From NCBI RefSeq assembly GCF_900090045.1, contig NC_041775.1:1215501-1279500 (forward strand): a stretch of DNA of 64,000 nucleotides, read 5' to 3'. Source of the DNA: Plasmodium malariae. Its lineage: Eukaryota; Apicomplexa; Aconoidasida; Haemosporida; Plasmodiidae. Below the pieces are notes generated by a model. It did not search any database, was not told where the DNA came from, and worked only from the letters and a program-made list of their open reading frames with translations. How positions within the stretch are numbered: the stretch's first letter is position 1; every line of letters starts with the position of its first letter. The position numbers and the translations under genes were made by a program. Positions 22,696 through 36,420 of this stretch are shown piece after piece.

Positions 22696-25600
22696 TATAT
22701 ATATCTTAAAAATTGTAATATATGTAGTAAGGAAAAATTTTAAAGTAATACAATTTTTTTTTCATTATAAACGTTCATATAAAGATTTATTTATTTTTAT
22801 AATATTTTGTATTATTATTTTTTAGAAAAACTCTAATAACGTATTTATATCTAGGACATTTTCTACAATAGAGACAAAGAATAATAATTATTAATATATA
22901 TTAGGAAATTTTTATATTAATGTTATTTATAAAAATATAATTTTAATTAAAATAATATAAATTGAATTTATTCATAATTATTATAAATATATAAATTAAT
23001 TATTTCATAGTAGGGTAAGTAAATAATATTATATTTACCATTTAAAAAGAAAAAGATGATATCACAATATTTCATAATATTGGATTTATTTAAATATAGA
23101 ATATATAAAAAATTGATAGTAATATGTAAAACTATTTGCTAAATGTTCAATTATTAAATTTCATTATATTTTATTATTAGTTGTTCTAATATATGCAATC
23201 TGTTAGCTATAAATTTTTGTTTTCTCAGTTAGACGTTCTTAATTATAAAAATAAATGAACAAACAATATTATATTTTTATTAAAAAAATAAAACCTACTT
23301 TAAAATTGATTTGCTAATAACTATCATAGCGTGAATTTGTGTATAAAATATATTGTATTCGTTAAAAATGTAATTTTTATGATATTGCATAATTTATGAA
23401 AATTTTTTATATTAAGATGTATGATCTATGTGAAACTTTTACTATTATATCATAAATTTATAATATTCTATGTTGGTATATTAGGGATTATATTTTATTT
23501 TGGCTATTTAATAATTTAAAAAAATTTATGAAAAAATTCTTTTATTGTATTTTATACATATAAATAACTTAATATTTGTATATAAGAATTAAAAAAAAAC
23601 AAAAAAGAAAGGAATAAAAAATAACATTGTTTAACATATAGTGGGTGCAGTTAGTAATAACTTAAAGGATGATTACTTTGTATATATTTATAAATATTAT
23701 AAAAAATATTTTTCGTTAACCTATATGATATAGTATTAAAAATTATTAAAAAAATATTTTATTCATTCACTAATTTTTTTAATGAAATTTTCAGAACTTT
23801 ATGTCTTTTTGTATTTCATAAACATATAATATATATATAGTGTATTTAAAAAAAATAAAAAATATTAAAAATATCATTTACATGAATAACTGCTTTTATA
23901 AGAAAAATATATATAGTAGGAAATATATTACATATCTTGTTATTTATAATATTAATTATTTACAATGTAAATGACATTTATAAAATTATTATTTTCACAA
24001 AAGATAGTTCTAATATTAAAAAAAAAATAAATTTATAGTACTTTTTTTTTTAAAAAGGAAAAAAAATTAATATATTTAATGCAATTTTTGTATTAAAAAA
24101 ATAATAGAATAAAAATTAGCATAATTATATTTTTATCCTATCATTTTTGGTATTGAAACTTTATCTCGATCAGAAATATTTTTATTTACTAAGCCTTAAA
24201 AGTATAATTATTTGATTTCGACATATATGCACATATTTATTTATTTGTATTCTGAATTTTTTATTTTTTTATAAAATGAAGGAATAATTTATGAATCTCT
24301 TTTTTTGTTTTTAATTTATTTTTTTCCATACTATGAACACATTTAATCAATGAATTTACTCCTTCAAGTACTCATATTAATCCTTTGACATTTTTCTTCT
24401 TACATTTAAACATCATGTGATATTCAACATTAATATTTTATAAATACTCCTTTACGTTAATATAATATATATTTTAATATGTTACATGGTTAATATCAAA
24501 ACAATATATAATAAATAAAATATTTTACTCCATTATTTTTCATAATAAATAATAAAAATATATGAATTTTTTGAAATTTTTTTTTTTTCTAGAAATATTT
24601 TAATTTCCCTTTTACAGTATGTTATATAATTTAAGTAACCTATTACAGATGTATATGATAATTGATTCATAAAAAATTATATATTTTAGTTAATGCATTA
24701 GATTTAAGATCTTATGCAATTTTATTATTCATACATTTTTCTCATTTGTTTAATTTTAAGTTATATTTATACTTTTACTCATATATATTTTTTTCTAATT
24801 GGATAATTATATTAATATGACATTTATATTATTAACTGTTTATATATGTTAACTTATATTTACATTAAACAAGACTAAAATAATAATAATATTAAAGATA
24901 TTTCATTTTATTTTTTTAAATTATGGCAGGTTATTAAAATAGTGTATAACTGTTAAAAAATATAAAATTTTAATATATTATATATAAATTACATCATTTT
25001 GTATTATACAATTTTTTCATATATTTAATTGATTGCATATTTATTGATGCTAATATATTAATAGATTTATATATATATTATGATTATCACAGATGAAATC
25101 TTTTATAATCAACTTAACCTTTATTTTTTCTCTGTATATGATATTATTCTAATATTATTTATAACATTATATAAATGAAAATATAAACTATATAAAGAAA
25201 ATACTTTTATTTTCGTATACTTTTGTTATTAGTGTATAATGTTCTTACATATTTTCTATGTTATATATTAGATATGCTATATAATCAAAGACCAATTATT
25301 TCACTTTTTAGTAAGTTCAAATGGTTATCTTCCTGAGAGAATATTTACATAAATTATATTCCACATTTTACGCATTAAAATAAAAACTTTAATACACTGT
25401 TCTATGTCTTGAGATTACAATAACATGAGGTTTTCTATTTATCACATAGTTCCTTTATATCTTCTTATTAATATACTACATCATATGTATTACTTTTCTT
25501 TTACTATTAATTAATTATTTATTTCTTATGTAATATTTTTTTTCTATATTTATTTTTCTTTAAATTAAATCGCAATAAATATATTCTTTGAATATCAATT

Positions 25601-26153
25601 GTTTTTTTATGTTCTGTTTGAGTTTGCATATATAAGCTTCTAGATTTTTGTCTTAATATCCTTTCCATTAACATAGTTATTATTTGGAATTCTTATTTTA
25701 CAGTGTTTTTGGGTTTATATTTATTTATTTATAATTTCTTTTTTTTATAAAAAAGATTTTTATATAATAGTTTACTTTATAGGTCTGTTATCTGTTTGAT
25801 TTGTCATTTTATATTCCATATGAGATGGTTGCCACAGAAGAGCGTTAATAGTATATATTTAATAACCTTTTTAGTCATATTATATTTTCATATGCTAAAC
25901 ATCGTCTAATTAATTAATTAGTGTGCTCTTAATTAAAATTATTATAAATTTTCCTTTAGGTTTGTACCTTATGAGAGGATCATTCCAATTAAGTGAACGT
26001 ATATATAAATGAGAAATATTATGTATATTTTACACGTTTAATTTATAATCGTAAATTTTTAAGATAATAAAATTATATATATAAACTTAATTTATTCCTA
26101 TTTAAAATACAATTTTTTTTTACTTTATATAAAAGTCATAATTTTAGAAATAT
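22696..26153. other. Gene-poor spacer
   Basis: Mostly featureless. Between about 25250 and 26000 the base composition becomes slightly richer in G+C. The minus strand there shows short protein-like patches with stops, for example FSQEDNHLNLLKSEIIGL near 25300 and MTKKVIKYILLTLFCGNHLI near 25850. They may belong to the same degenerate locus as the next entry, but no family could be named. Confidence 0.35.
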
Positions 26154-26960
26154 TCAGTTAAACCCAGAAACAATTAAAAAGACTGTACATAGAAAATCAT
26201 ATTCTAATTTTCTAAACATTTCTGAAACAATTGCATAATTTGTTTTAATCACAGATAATATTCTATCCATTTTCCATGTTAATTCTTTAACGTATTTAAT
26301 AAAATAATCAATATGTTAAGGATTAACTATCTTTATAAATTCATTATTGTTATTTATAATGAGAATGTATCAATTTTGGATATCTTATAAAAGGTTTATA
26401 CGTATTATTACGTTTAAAAAGCTTCTTACATACATGTGTACAATTATCATGGTTATATTAAGTGTATTGTCCGCATATATAGTGTTTATATAATTTATTA
26501 ACACTACATTTTTATTTCATATTATTTATATTTATTTTTAATTTTAGTAAAACTGAGTAATTTAAAATAATAAAGTAGATATTTCTTTTCTTTACTTACT
26601 TTTATAACGAATCGGAATAACAATAACTTCGTGTATATCTTAAATGATCTAAATTAACTCTATTTATTATATAAAAAGGTTTAATAATAAAACCTGCATG
26701 ACTATTATTTCTCATACTAGTATTAAAAATTTTTTTTACCCTATCATAGAACCAATATCGAAAATAATAATAACTAAGTGATCTTTATTATTTTCTCTAG
26801 GTAATTATACTAAGGATATTGACTCATGTTTACACAGGTTTTTAATCTCATTATGAACTAATTTATTTCATTCATCGTTAGAATCACTTATATTCTTTTC
26901 ATAATCCTATTCATTATATCTTTCATATGACGAAATTCCTCATGATATACTACCATGGGA
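26154..26960 (-). pseudogene. Degenerate coding remnant, unknown exported-type family
   Basis: Two minus-strand patches read like protein. At 26960-26800 the frame gives GISSYERYNE, stop, DYEKNISDSNDE, stop, NKLVHNEIKNLCKHESISLV, stop. At 26330-26154 it gives HIDYFIKYVKELTWKMDRIL followed by SVIKTNYAIVSEMFRKLEYD and a hydrophobic FLCTVFLIVSGF. The charged-then-hydrophobic order, Trp and Lys/Glu content, and strand are like the C-terminal half of subtelomeric exported proteins. No family could be assigned and no exon 1 was found. The two patches could be separate loci. It is reported as a relic because the composition is unlike the surrounding A+T-rich noise. Confidence 0.4.
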
Positions 26961-29900
26961 ATTAAAAAGAAATAATAAGTTATATAAATACATAATTTTG
27001 TTAGTAGAATGGCTTTTTATTGTAGTCCACTAGAAATGTATCGAATATAAAATGAAATATTTATAATTTTTTAAATTAATATGAATTGTACCATTTGTTC
27101 TGCTTTTAATCTTCTTTTCTATTTCAATATATGCTAATTAAATTAATGATTACATTTGCGACAGTATAATATCTATATATAAAATATAATATCACATAAG
27201 ATGGAGATATATTCTTTATTTCCTTCTATTATGTATAATAACTAAATAAATATTTATTCATAGAGATTCTTATTTAATTTTCCTTGAATATTATATTCTA
27301 GTTGTTTTATCATTGTAACATAGAATAAGCATTTCTAATAATGAGTAATATTAAATGAAAATTAGCAATGAATTACCCATGTAAAATGAAACATCACGTG
27401 AGAATTTATTTGTTTTGTAAAATACTGATTTATAATCATTCCATATAATTTTATTAATTATATATAATTATACAAATATTATAGTTGATATTAAATTATA
27501 AAATTTATTTTGTATTTATTAATATATTCTTTAATTCTAGATAACTCAAACAAATAATATTATAGATATGTATATTTGCATAAATAAATAGTCATTGATT
27601 TAAATTAGAAGTAATAACATACATTTGAATTTAGAATATGCAAAATATTAACTAATACATCATGGATATTAAAAAATTAAAAAATATATACATATTCTTT
27701 TATTATTATAGCTTAACGCTTATTACAAAGTTAAAATTCACATTAACTGAAGAAAAAAACTGCAAATTAGTAAAAATAATAAATGATTATTTAGCTCTAT
27801 TTAACTAAGACAAAATTATTTATTATTTAGAAGTATCATTAATAATATTTATGTTAATTAAAAAGTAATTTACATTTTATTATAAAAATATGGTATTCTC
27901 TGTTACCTCAATTTTAGAGTACATAAGGATTTAAAGTGCTATTTTATTCTATATTACAATACTCACAATTTAAGAAAATATTTAGAAATATCGTCAATAT
28001 TAATATACATGTAATATTACTTCAAATTAATGTATACATTAAATTATTTGGAATAAAAGAATTTTTTAGAAAATGTTAAAAATAGCTTTAAAAAAGTAAA
28101 CAAATAGTCATGAAAGATTCATTATTATATTTTTAGCATGATAGAAATAAGTCTGTAAATTTAGTTAAAACTATAATAATATAATATATGTAGAACTTAT
28201 AATACGTTGTAATGATGAGTTTATTACTGTTATTTTATTAATTATAGATGTAATTATATTTATGAAGAATTATTTTATCATGTTTCTTAATTTTATATTT
28301 ACCCATATTTTATTTACTTTTGTTACATGTCATATTAATAATATAGATTTAAATTAATTTATTTCAAAATGAAAAAAATAAATTGGTAAGCTGTATTTTG
28401 ATTTTTTTTCAACGTTTTCCTCATTGAAAATGCCATATCACTTCTTACAAATAATATTATATATATGATATAATTATTTAATGTCATTCTGATTGTTTCA
28501 AAATTATTTACAAATAATTAAATATATTTTTATAAAATATTCGAATATAAATTTATTATAACTATTATTATCTTTGTCTTCTCATTCAACAGAATATTAT
28601 AAAAAAAATCTAACGAGAACATTTTAATATATGTATTTATTAGTTAATTTTATGATAACGTGTAGTATATGAAGGTTAAATATATTATTATAATTGAAAA
28701 ATCACACATTTTAAAAAAATTGAATATTATATAATAGTTAAATATTGGTTATTACTAAAAATTAGCTAATGATATGGTTGAAATGTAATAAAAAAATGGA
28801 TATGTAAAATTTATATAAAAATGTAGCAAAAAAACACTCAATAAATTAATTAAGAAAGCAATTTAAAAACTTGCATAATAATAAGAACAGCTAAAATGTA
28901 ATATTCATGTGGTGTGATTTGTGTTATTATCAATTAAATGTTTTATACATATCCTATTAATGTATTCTGATAAATAATTATAATAAACAAAAAAACGATG
29001 GTTTAAATGAAATATCTTTTATAAAAAATTACTTAAATGATAAAATGAAACGACATTCATAAATAATTATGTTTGTTATAGGTATTTTTACAATTTGTTA
29101 TATATCATAATTTAATTTTTTTTTTTTACAATATTTTTTAAGAAATCATTAAAAAATTCACAAAATTCTAACAATCATATAAAGAAAAAATTAACAGCAA
29201 AATATTAAATTTTTAAAGTAAAATAGTACAAAAAATAAATATAAAAAAAAATAAGAAAAATTAAATACAAATGTATTATATAATATTAAAAAATATAAAA
29301 ACATATAAAATATATTATACTTATATAAATATTTGTATTCTTAATTTATTTTTTAACATTTAACAAATATAGTGGTTTAATTTATTTTTAAAGAAGGAAT
29401 ACAACTATTTATCATATACACAATTCATAAAAAAAGGAAATCCATTCAATTTACGTATATAATAAGGTTAGTAGTACCTTATGTTTTTATTTTATTCCAG
29501 AAGGTTTTAAGATATTATTTCTTGTGGAGAATGAATTATTTTAAATGTACACAAAATTAACATTTTTTATATCAAAATATTACATGCAGAAAAATATATT
29601 GTTTATTTGTGATTCTATAATTTTTTTGAATTAATGTATTACTATGGAACAGAAGAGCTATAAACAAAATATGAAAGAAATGTTATAAATTTCATAATAC
29701 TGTAATATTTCTTTTCATAATTATTTTATATCATGAAAATAAAAAAAAAATTATTGCATATACATTATAAAACTTTAATTTATATTCTATTATTTCTGTA
29801 TTATTATGGAATTATATATTTAATTTATAATAAATATAAAAGTATCCAATCACTTTTTATTTAAGATCTTTAATTTTACCCTTTTTTAAGAATATGACTT

Positions 29901-30811
29901 ACCGAAAAATATAATGTACAAATTTTCTATTTATACCATTTATTTTAATAATTTTAATACATACGAACATATATGTTAAATAAGAATAAGCTTAGTGGAA
30001 AAATAAAAAAAATAATAATAAATATTAAAATAAATATTCATTAAAAAGTAAAGAAGCTTATTGGTCTATTTTGGGATAATATAGGCATACGTGATTTATT
30101 AAATATCGAAGTTATAATTATTATATATATTAGCATAATAATTAATTTTATTCTTATTTAAAACGATTTATTTCTTGAAGTATCACAATTATTCTTAATT
30201 TACAGTTTTGTCACATATATACTAATAAAATATTTTTTAATATTTACTTAGTAATATTAAATAAAAAAAAAACGTTCTAGAATGGCTTATATGGAATAAT
30301 TATATTAATATATTTCTGAATATCAAATCCAAACATATATTTTAATTAAATGAGATGTTATTATATCAAAATTGATATATAAAAAATTTGTGAAAAAAAG
30401 AAAATAGATGAAAACTTTTATTATGACATGTTAAAAAAGGAAACAACAAAAAAAAAATTGTTATGAGTTATATATTAATAGAATAGTGTATAAACGCTAT
30501 AATTAAAAAATATATAAAACAAAAGTTTATCAACAAACGTTATACTTGTATAAATCTTTACTTATTTTTCTTTACATTTCTTATAAAATTAAAAATGATT
30601 AATACCTCTGATGTTAGCAAATTTAATGTATTCTAATTCTGAGTGATGATTAACGTATATTTCGTTCTAGCCTATATTTATTTTCTTTTGTAAATACATT
30701 TAGAGTAATACATTATATATCACTACGAATAATGATTTTAGTTTTATCTTGTTTTACCTGAACATTCGGAATAATAACTTTTTTTTTTTAATTTAACCGT
30801 AAAAATATAAA
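26961..30811. other. Gene-poor spacer upstream of PIR gene
   Basis: About 3.8 kb with no protein-like frame and no RNA gene recognised. Long A and T runs are frequent near 29.1-29.3 kb and 30.4 kb. The promoter of the PIR gene at 30812 must lie at its right end, but no motif is identifiable. Confidence 0.55.
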
Positions 30812-32543
30812 ATGGATTCTATAGAGGAAGATGATTTGGTACTCTTTCATTTGAAAAATAAAAAAAACATAAATAAGTTATAATGTAAATTTATTATTGT
30901 ACATTATAACAATAAGTTATACTTCTTCAAAATATAAGTCATTTTTTGATTCATTTTGTCTTCATATTCAGAATAGAATTTTACAAGGGTCACAATCAAG
31001 TAATATATATAATGAATTGAACAGAAGCGTCAGTGGAGAACAATACAATGTATACTGTAAATCATTAAATGGAACAAAAGAGAATATTCCTAATTCAAAT
31101 TATAATCTTTGTAAATTGATTGCAAGAAATGCAGAAGATTTGTCAAAAAAGTATAAAACACCAAGTTATACTAATCAATGTTTTCATAACAGATACTGGG
31201 TATATTATGAATTATGGAAAGTGTTAAAAAGCATTTCGAAAACAGAAGAATTAAAATCACTTAGTGATAATTTCCTGGAAGCTCGTAATAGTATAAATAG
31301 GGCTTATAATGCATATAATTGTCTATATTCCTTTGAAAATGATATTTTAGAAGGATTAAAAGATAAGATAGAAGAGAAATATTTGTATGATTATTTCACA
31401 AACTTTGATAGTATTAAAACATCTGATGCTTGTGAACGTGTTCAATTAAATAAATATACAAATTATCTTAATTATATTATTATATTATATAATAAGCGTA
31501 CAGCTCAGGATTCCTGTTGCTTTGGTTCATTCTTGATGGATTGTTTTGATTATTTTAAATGCAATGATGAATTTGATCCTCGTAAACTGTTGTCATCATT
31601 AAATAAAAATGGAAAAAATGAATGTAGTAATTTAGAAAAAGCCGAGGCACCTGAAAATTTGGATAGTTTATCAAGTTTTCAAAATTCTAGATCACACATT
31701 TTTAATTCATTTTATACTGTTACATGCAAAGGCAATGGTAATCTTATTTGTAAAATGTCTCCATCTTATGAATCTCCTAAAAATGTTAATTCTAATACAA
31801 ATCATAGGTTACAAAGTGATTTTAATAGTTTAGTGTCACGGCCTAGAGCAGTTCAATCTGTTGAAATCTCAGGAGAAAAGCAAAATAGAAGCGGCGATGT
31901 ATCGGGCTTATCTGCAAATTCTGAACAAAAGGACACATTACGGGAAGCTCCAAATTCATTATCCTTATCAGAAAATGGGAAGAGTAAAGTAAAAAAGATT
32001 TGTCCTGGTTACCAATTTGGAGAAGGTTCACCTGGATCATGTGAAGAACCAAATGTACGAGAAAGAGGAACTCTCGGAGGAAGATGGGAAGAATATTCTC
32101 CCCATAAAAAGGTTAGATTCACACGAAGCATCAATGGTTTTTATTATCATACATTAGTAAATAAAACTGATACAATTACCAACAATTTTTTCAGAGTTGG
32201 TGTTGCACTTGCTTTGGCCACTGGAATAATTTTCACTATTTTCCTTTATTATAAAGTAAATTATAGTTTCTCGAGAAAATGAAATATATATTAATTTACT
32301 ATTGTATGTTTCCATTGAATTATATTATTATAAAACAAATATATTAATTATGCTTTATATTATTAATTTTCATATTAGTTTACTCCCTTTGGACGTCATT
32401 TAAGAAAAAAATCATCCAGGAATAAACGAATTGATGATGATGTTGATATATCATACTTGCGGCAGTTTAAAATACGTGCACCAAAAACGGTAAATAGAAA
32501 TAGGGGTAGTACAAGATTACAATTTGCTTATTATTCTAGGTGA
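30812..32543 (+). CDS. pir: PIR (vir-like) variant antigen, three exons, intact
   Basis: The exons are 30812-30838, 30972-32255 and 32379-32543, about 491 residues. Exon 1 encodes MDSIEEDDL and ends at GTACTC. Exon 2 follows TATTCAG in phase, opening NRILQGSQSSNIYNELNRSV; the open frame upstream of it (from 30897) is intron. The ectodomain has the PIR cysteine series (YNVYCKS, NLCKLIAR, NQCFHNRYW, YNCLYSF, DACERV, SCCFGSFLMDCF, YFKCNDEF). A long Ser/Asn/Glu-rich linker follows, then the block EEPNVRERGTLGGRW and HKKVRFTRS. The membrane helix is VALALATGIIFTIFLYYK and exon 3 runs from FTPFGRHLRKK to FAYYSR. Its N-terminal half differs clearly from its paralogue at 9296, while the last roughly 180 residues are nearly the same. 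It is predicted to be a surface-displayed variant antigen with a short basic cytoplasmic tail. Ligand and role are unknown. Confidence 0.92.
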
Positions 32544-33610
32544 AACCATATTTGGTGACTTCACGAAAAGGTAAAAATGATTTATAAAATGAATACTGAA
32601 AAGCGCTCGTGGAGGATTTATGCATGTATTCATATTTAGTAAGAGAAAAAATTAAAAAAAATGATTGAAATATAGTTAATACATAAATAAATACATATAG
32701 TATACGATTTGTACTTAAAAGGTTATTCATGTATTGTACTTATATTTAAACTATAGGATAGAATGATTAAAATGAAAAATAATTAAATGCAAAAAATGTG
32801 CATATATTTATATATAATATAAAACACCTAAAATTTCATAAAAACTCATGTAATGATAAGAAGCAAAATAAATGGTAAGAATATCATATATAAAAAGGAA
32901 AAAACAAAAAATTATATAACCAAATTTATAAAAAGTAACACATTTATATTAGTAACATTTAAAAAGCTAAAATGATTTTAGATAAATTATCATATATACA
33001 AAAAACACGATATTATATGCAAACATAGAAAATGTTCTTTGTAATTAAAAAGTAGAAATTTTATAAAGCACAAGAGTGTATGTAACATATTTAATAATTT
33101 TATTTGAAGGGATAATAATGGAAAAAGCGATATACAAATGTGAAGGAAAGTAATGATATATATGTTAGCATTACTTAAGTACATATATAGAAAAGTAAAT
33201 GACTACATTTTAGAATTATGCTTAGGTTTTTATAATTTTTTAATATTTTCTTTTTAATAATAGAAATGTGAAAATTAAAATTCATTACTATATATTATAA
33301 TTATCATTATTTTCCCTTTAATTTATATTCTATAACTAAAATAATATGTATTATACAAAATTCTAATAATAATATTTGCATAGATTCACTACATTCTTAA
33401 AAAAATTGGAAAAAATTATGAATTATGTTAACGTAATGTTTACAGTAATAATATACCAATTAATTACTTCATTTAGATTAATACTAGTATGAAGGAAAAG
33501 TAAACTTTTTGGTCTGACAGAATAAATATGTTTTTTATAAAAAATTTAATAATATAAAATGAATTAGATTTTAATTATCAATATGGGAATATAAGGAATC
33601 ATATGTGAAA
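32544..33610. repeat. 3' flank shared with the PIR locus at 9296
   Basis: The partner of 11069-12170. It is collinear and in the same orientation relative to the PIR gene. Small frames on its minus strand (32536-32730, 32990-33184) exist in similar form in the partner copy, but look like by-products of the shared DNA rather than genes. Confidence 0.75.
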
Positions 33611-35730
33611 GATATAACTCCAAAAGTAATACTATTATCATGTCATATGCAATATAATTAAATGTAATGACAAATAAATCTCATATCAATATTATATATA
33701 TTATATACATAAGTTAAATATATATAATACATTAAAAAATATATATATTTTTTTACTCATTTTATTTTATATATAATAATTAGGAAGAATTTTATTTTGA
33801 ATTTTTTTGTTGAAAACATTTAATAATATATTAAGGGTATTTATAGTATTAAAATGTTAAACTATCATTATGTTGTATGTGAAATGTTTCATGTAAAAAA
33901 AAATTATAAATTTTAACAAGAAAAATGTGTCTTCAAAATACCTAGAATTGTTTATTTTATATAATAGATATTTGTTTAAAATATGGATTGTTAGTATAAT
34001 CAATACGAATTAGAATAATATAAATAAAATATCCTAAAATATATATATAAATTAAATAATATAAGTGTTACATTTCGTAATTATTGCCCTAGGTTCAATT
34101 AATTAAAATATAATAAATATATTTTATGTCAGTTCATCTCATTATCATTAAGGACTTATATTTTAATTTTTTTCAAATATACATACATTCATCTGATTGT
34201 TTTTTTACTTTTTCATCATATTAAATTTAAACTTTCTTTCGAAGTTATTTAACTTATTTTTTTTTTTTATGTGTACTTTTTAAATTTTTTTAATAAAAAA
34301 AAAAATATATAATATGATGATAACGTTAATGCATAGTAAAAGTAAATACAATGATCATATTCATTAAATGAAAATAATATTGAAGTAATTTTTATTAAAA
34401 ACTCCTTGCACACAATTTTTCATAAATCACATTTATGAATGATAACATTTTTGAGATAATAACAATTTTTATCTGAATTTAAAAGATTTTTTTTTCTTTC
34501 TGTATTATATTTTTTCCTTAATTATACTTCCGTATCATTAATACAAATTAAAAGTTTTACTGCAAGAACTCAGATAATTTTGATAATATATATACATTAT
34601 ATTATAATTGCTCAAACAAGTTGAATATAATTATGGAATATAGTACTAAATATCAAATTCCAATAATTATCTATAGGACAAAACTTCATTGTATCCAGAA
34701 GTATCTATAACGTATATATTGCAGTAAAAAAAAAAAGATAAAAAAGATAAATATTGTCATATATATTTTTGAAATCAGTTATTATACATTCCTTTCATAG
34801 TGCTTACATATATTCGAGAAAATCATATTTTTCTTTAAGTTGTAATATAATCACCTACTATTATATGTTCCTTATATATAATGTTTATCATATATTTAAC
34901 TAATACATTCAAATACAATTTTAATATATGTTAATACAATGCAAGATCAATTATATATATATATATATATATATAATTCAAGGTATATGTTTATTAAGAT
35001 ATATATTTTTAAAATGTAATAGTTTGATGTGTAGGTTAAAATAAAAAGTAACGGTGGGAATAGAAACAAGACAAAAACATTACACTAAATTTAAAAAATT
35101 TTAAATAAACGGAACCAATAATTCTTTGAAATAATATATTTATGAAATACAAGCACAAATATATTTATTATTTATATAAAATAATTATTAAAAAAATTAT
35201 TTTACTTTATTTTATTTTATTTCTATAAATATAATTTTACAGGAGAAAGTAAGACATTCATTAATTATTTTTTATAAATGAACATTTTTATTATGGAGAA
35301 GTTTATATAAAACTTAGATTTAATTTCTCTAAAATATGTTACATGTTTTTGAACAAATTTTTACAATATAATATTAACAATACAAAAATTATGTACAATT
35401 ATATTATTTATGTAACATACCTTTTATAATTAAATATATGTAATCAATTTTATTTATTTATTTTTTTATTATGTTTTAAATTAATTTTTTATAATCATTG
35501 CAATATTTTTATAAAAATATTTGCTATTCTTCAAATTTTCATTTTTAATATTATTTCATATAATGTTTTATTAAAAATATTGAAGTAATATTAAAGGAGC
35601 ATTAACCATCGTTCACATAAGAAATTAATGTTTTAAATTACTTAAAAATATATAACAATATTTTATCTTATATAATATAAAAATAAATGTAAAATTAAAT
35701 ATATATTTTATCCTTAACAGTTCAATAAAC
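33611..35730. other. Gene-poor spacer
   Basis: No protein-like frame. The only notable feature is an AT-dinucleotide run at 34952-34975. Confidence 0.55.
34952..34975. repeat. (TA)n dinucleotide tract
   Basis: A perfect AT-dinucleotide run of about 24 bases in intergenic DNA. Confidence 0.85.
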
Positions 35731-36420
35731 AATTTTGTTAGATATATACAGTAATATTAATACATATATGTCACATGGGCATAAATTAAATTTTATTAAA
35801 TTACTATTATTATTTATATATTGTGTTCTAATTATTATGCTTATAGCACATTATTTTAAAAAATATCTCATGTATATAATTTTAGTTGAATTCAAAATAC
35901 TTTTAGGTATTTTAATTATAACAGAGAAATTTTAAATGATATATTTTAAAAAATGTTATTATATATATAATTATGTCATGTAAAGTTACTATATTTATAC
36001 ATTTTTATTGTAAAAAAATTAAGAAATCAATTTATTAATATGAATAGAGAATACATAAATATAAACAAATTTTCTGTAATTAATTATTAACACCATGTAC
36101 ATTTACAATTATTACATAATAATTAAATATTTTTTAATGGTTTTTTAAAATTGATTCAATTTATATTATTTCAATTTATAATATTTTTACATAGAAAGGT
36201 TAGTATAATATTTTTATTTAACTCATTTTTTCACTTTTTATAAATGAATTGTTACTATTATTAACATTAATTAAAGAAATCTAAAAAGTTTTAAATTTTG
36301 AAGAAAAAGAAAAGAATAAGCAAAAGTTATAGCATTTATCCTATTGATTATTATCAAAAAAACTATATAGAAAAAAATTCTTTTATCAAAAAAGGTTTAG
36401 AATTTATATATAAATTCAAC
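35731..36420. repeat. 5' flank duplicated at 58560-59211
   Basis: Aligns in order with the DNA before the exported gene at 59212. Shared stretches include CTAATTATTATGCTTA versus CTAATTATATTATGCTTA, TATTTTAATTATAACAGAGA versus TATTTTAATCGCAAGAGAGA, and a TTTAGAATTTATA stretch just before exon 1. A 66-codon frame at 35735-35935 is inside this flank. It is not open in the partner copy, so I do not regard it as a gene. Confidence 0.7.

Noticed and set aside
29644..29688. ATG-GAA-CAG start resembling fam exon 1 on the plus strand
   Set aside because: The following codons are not hydrophobic and reach a stop quickly; no donor or second exon.
30897..30971. Upstream extension of the PIR exon-2 frame
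   Set aside because: It lies between a good donor at 30839 and the acceptor at 30971; paralogues start exon 2 at the equivalent of NRILQGS.
35735..35935. 66-codon plus-strand frame
   Set aside because: Within a duplicated flank whose partner copy is not open in this frame.
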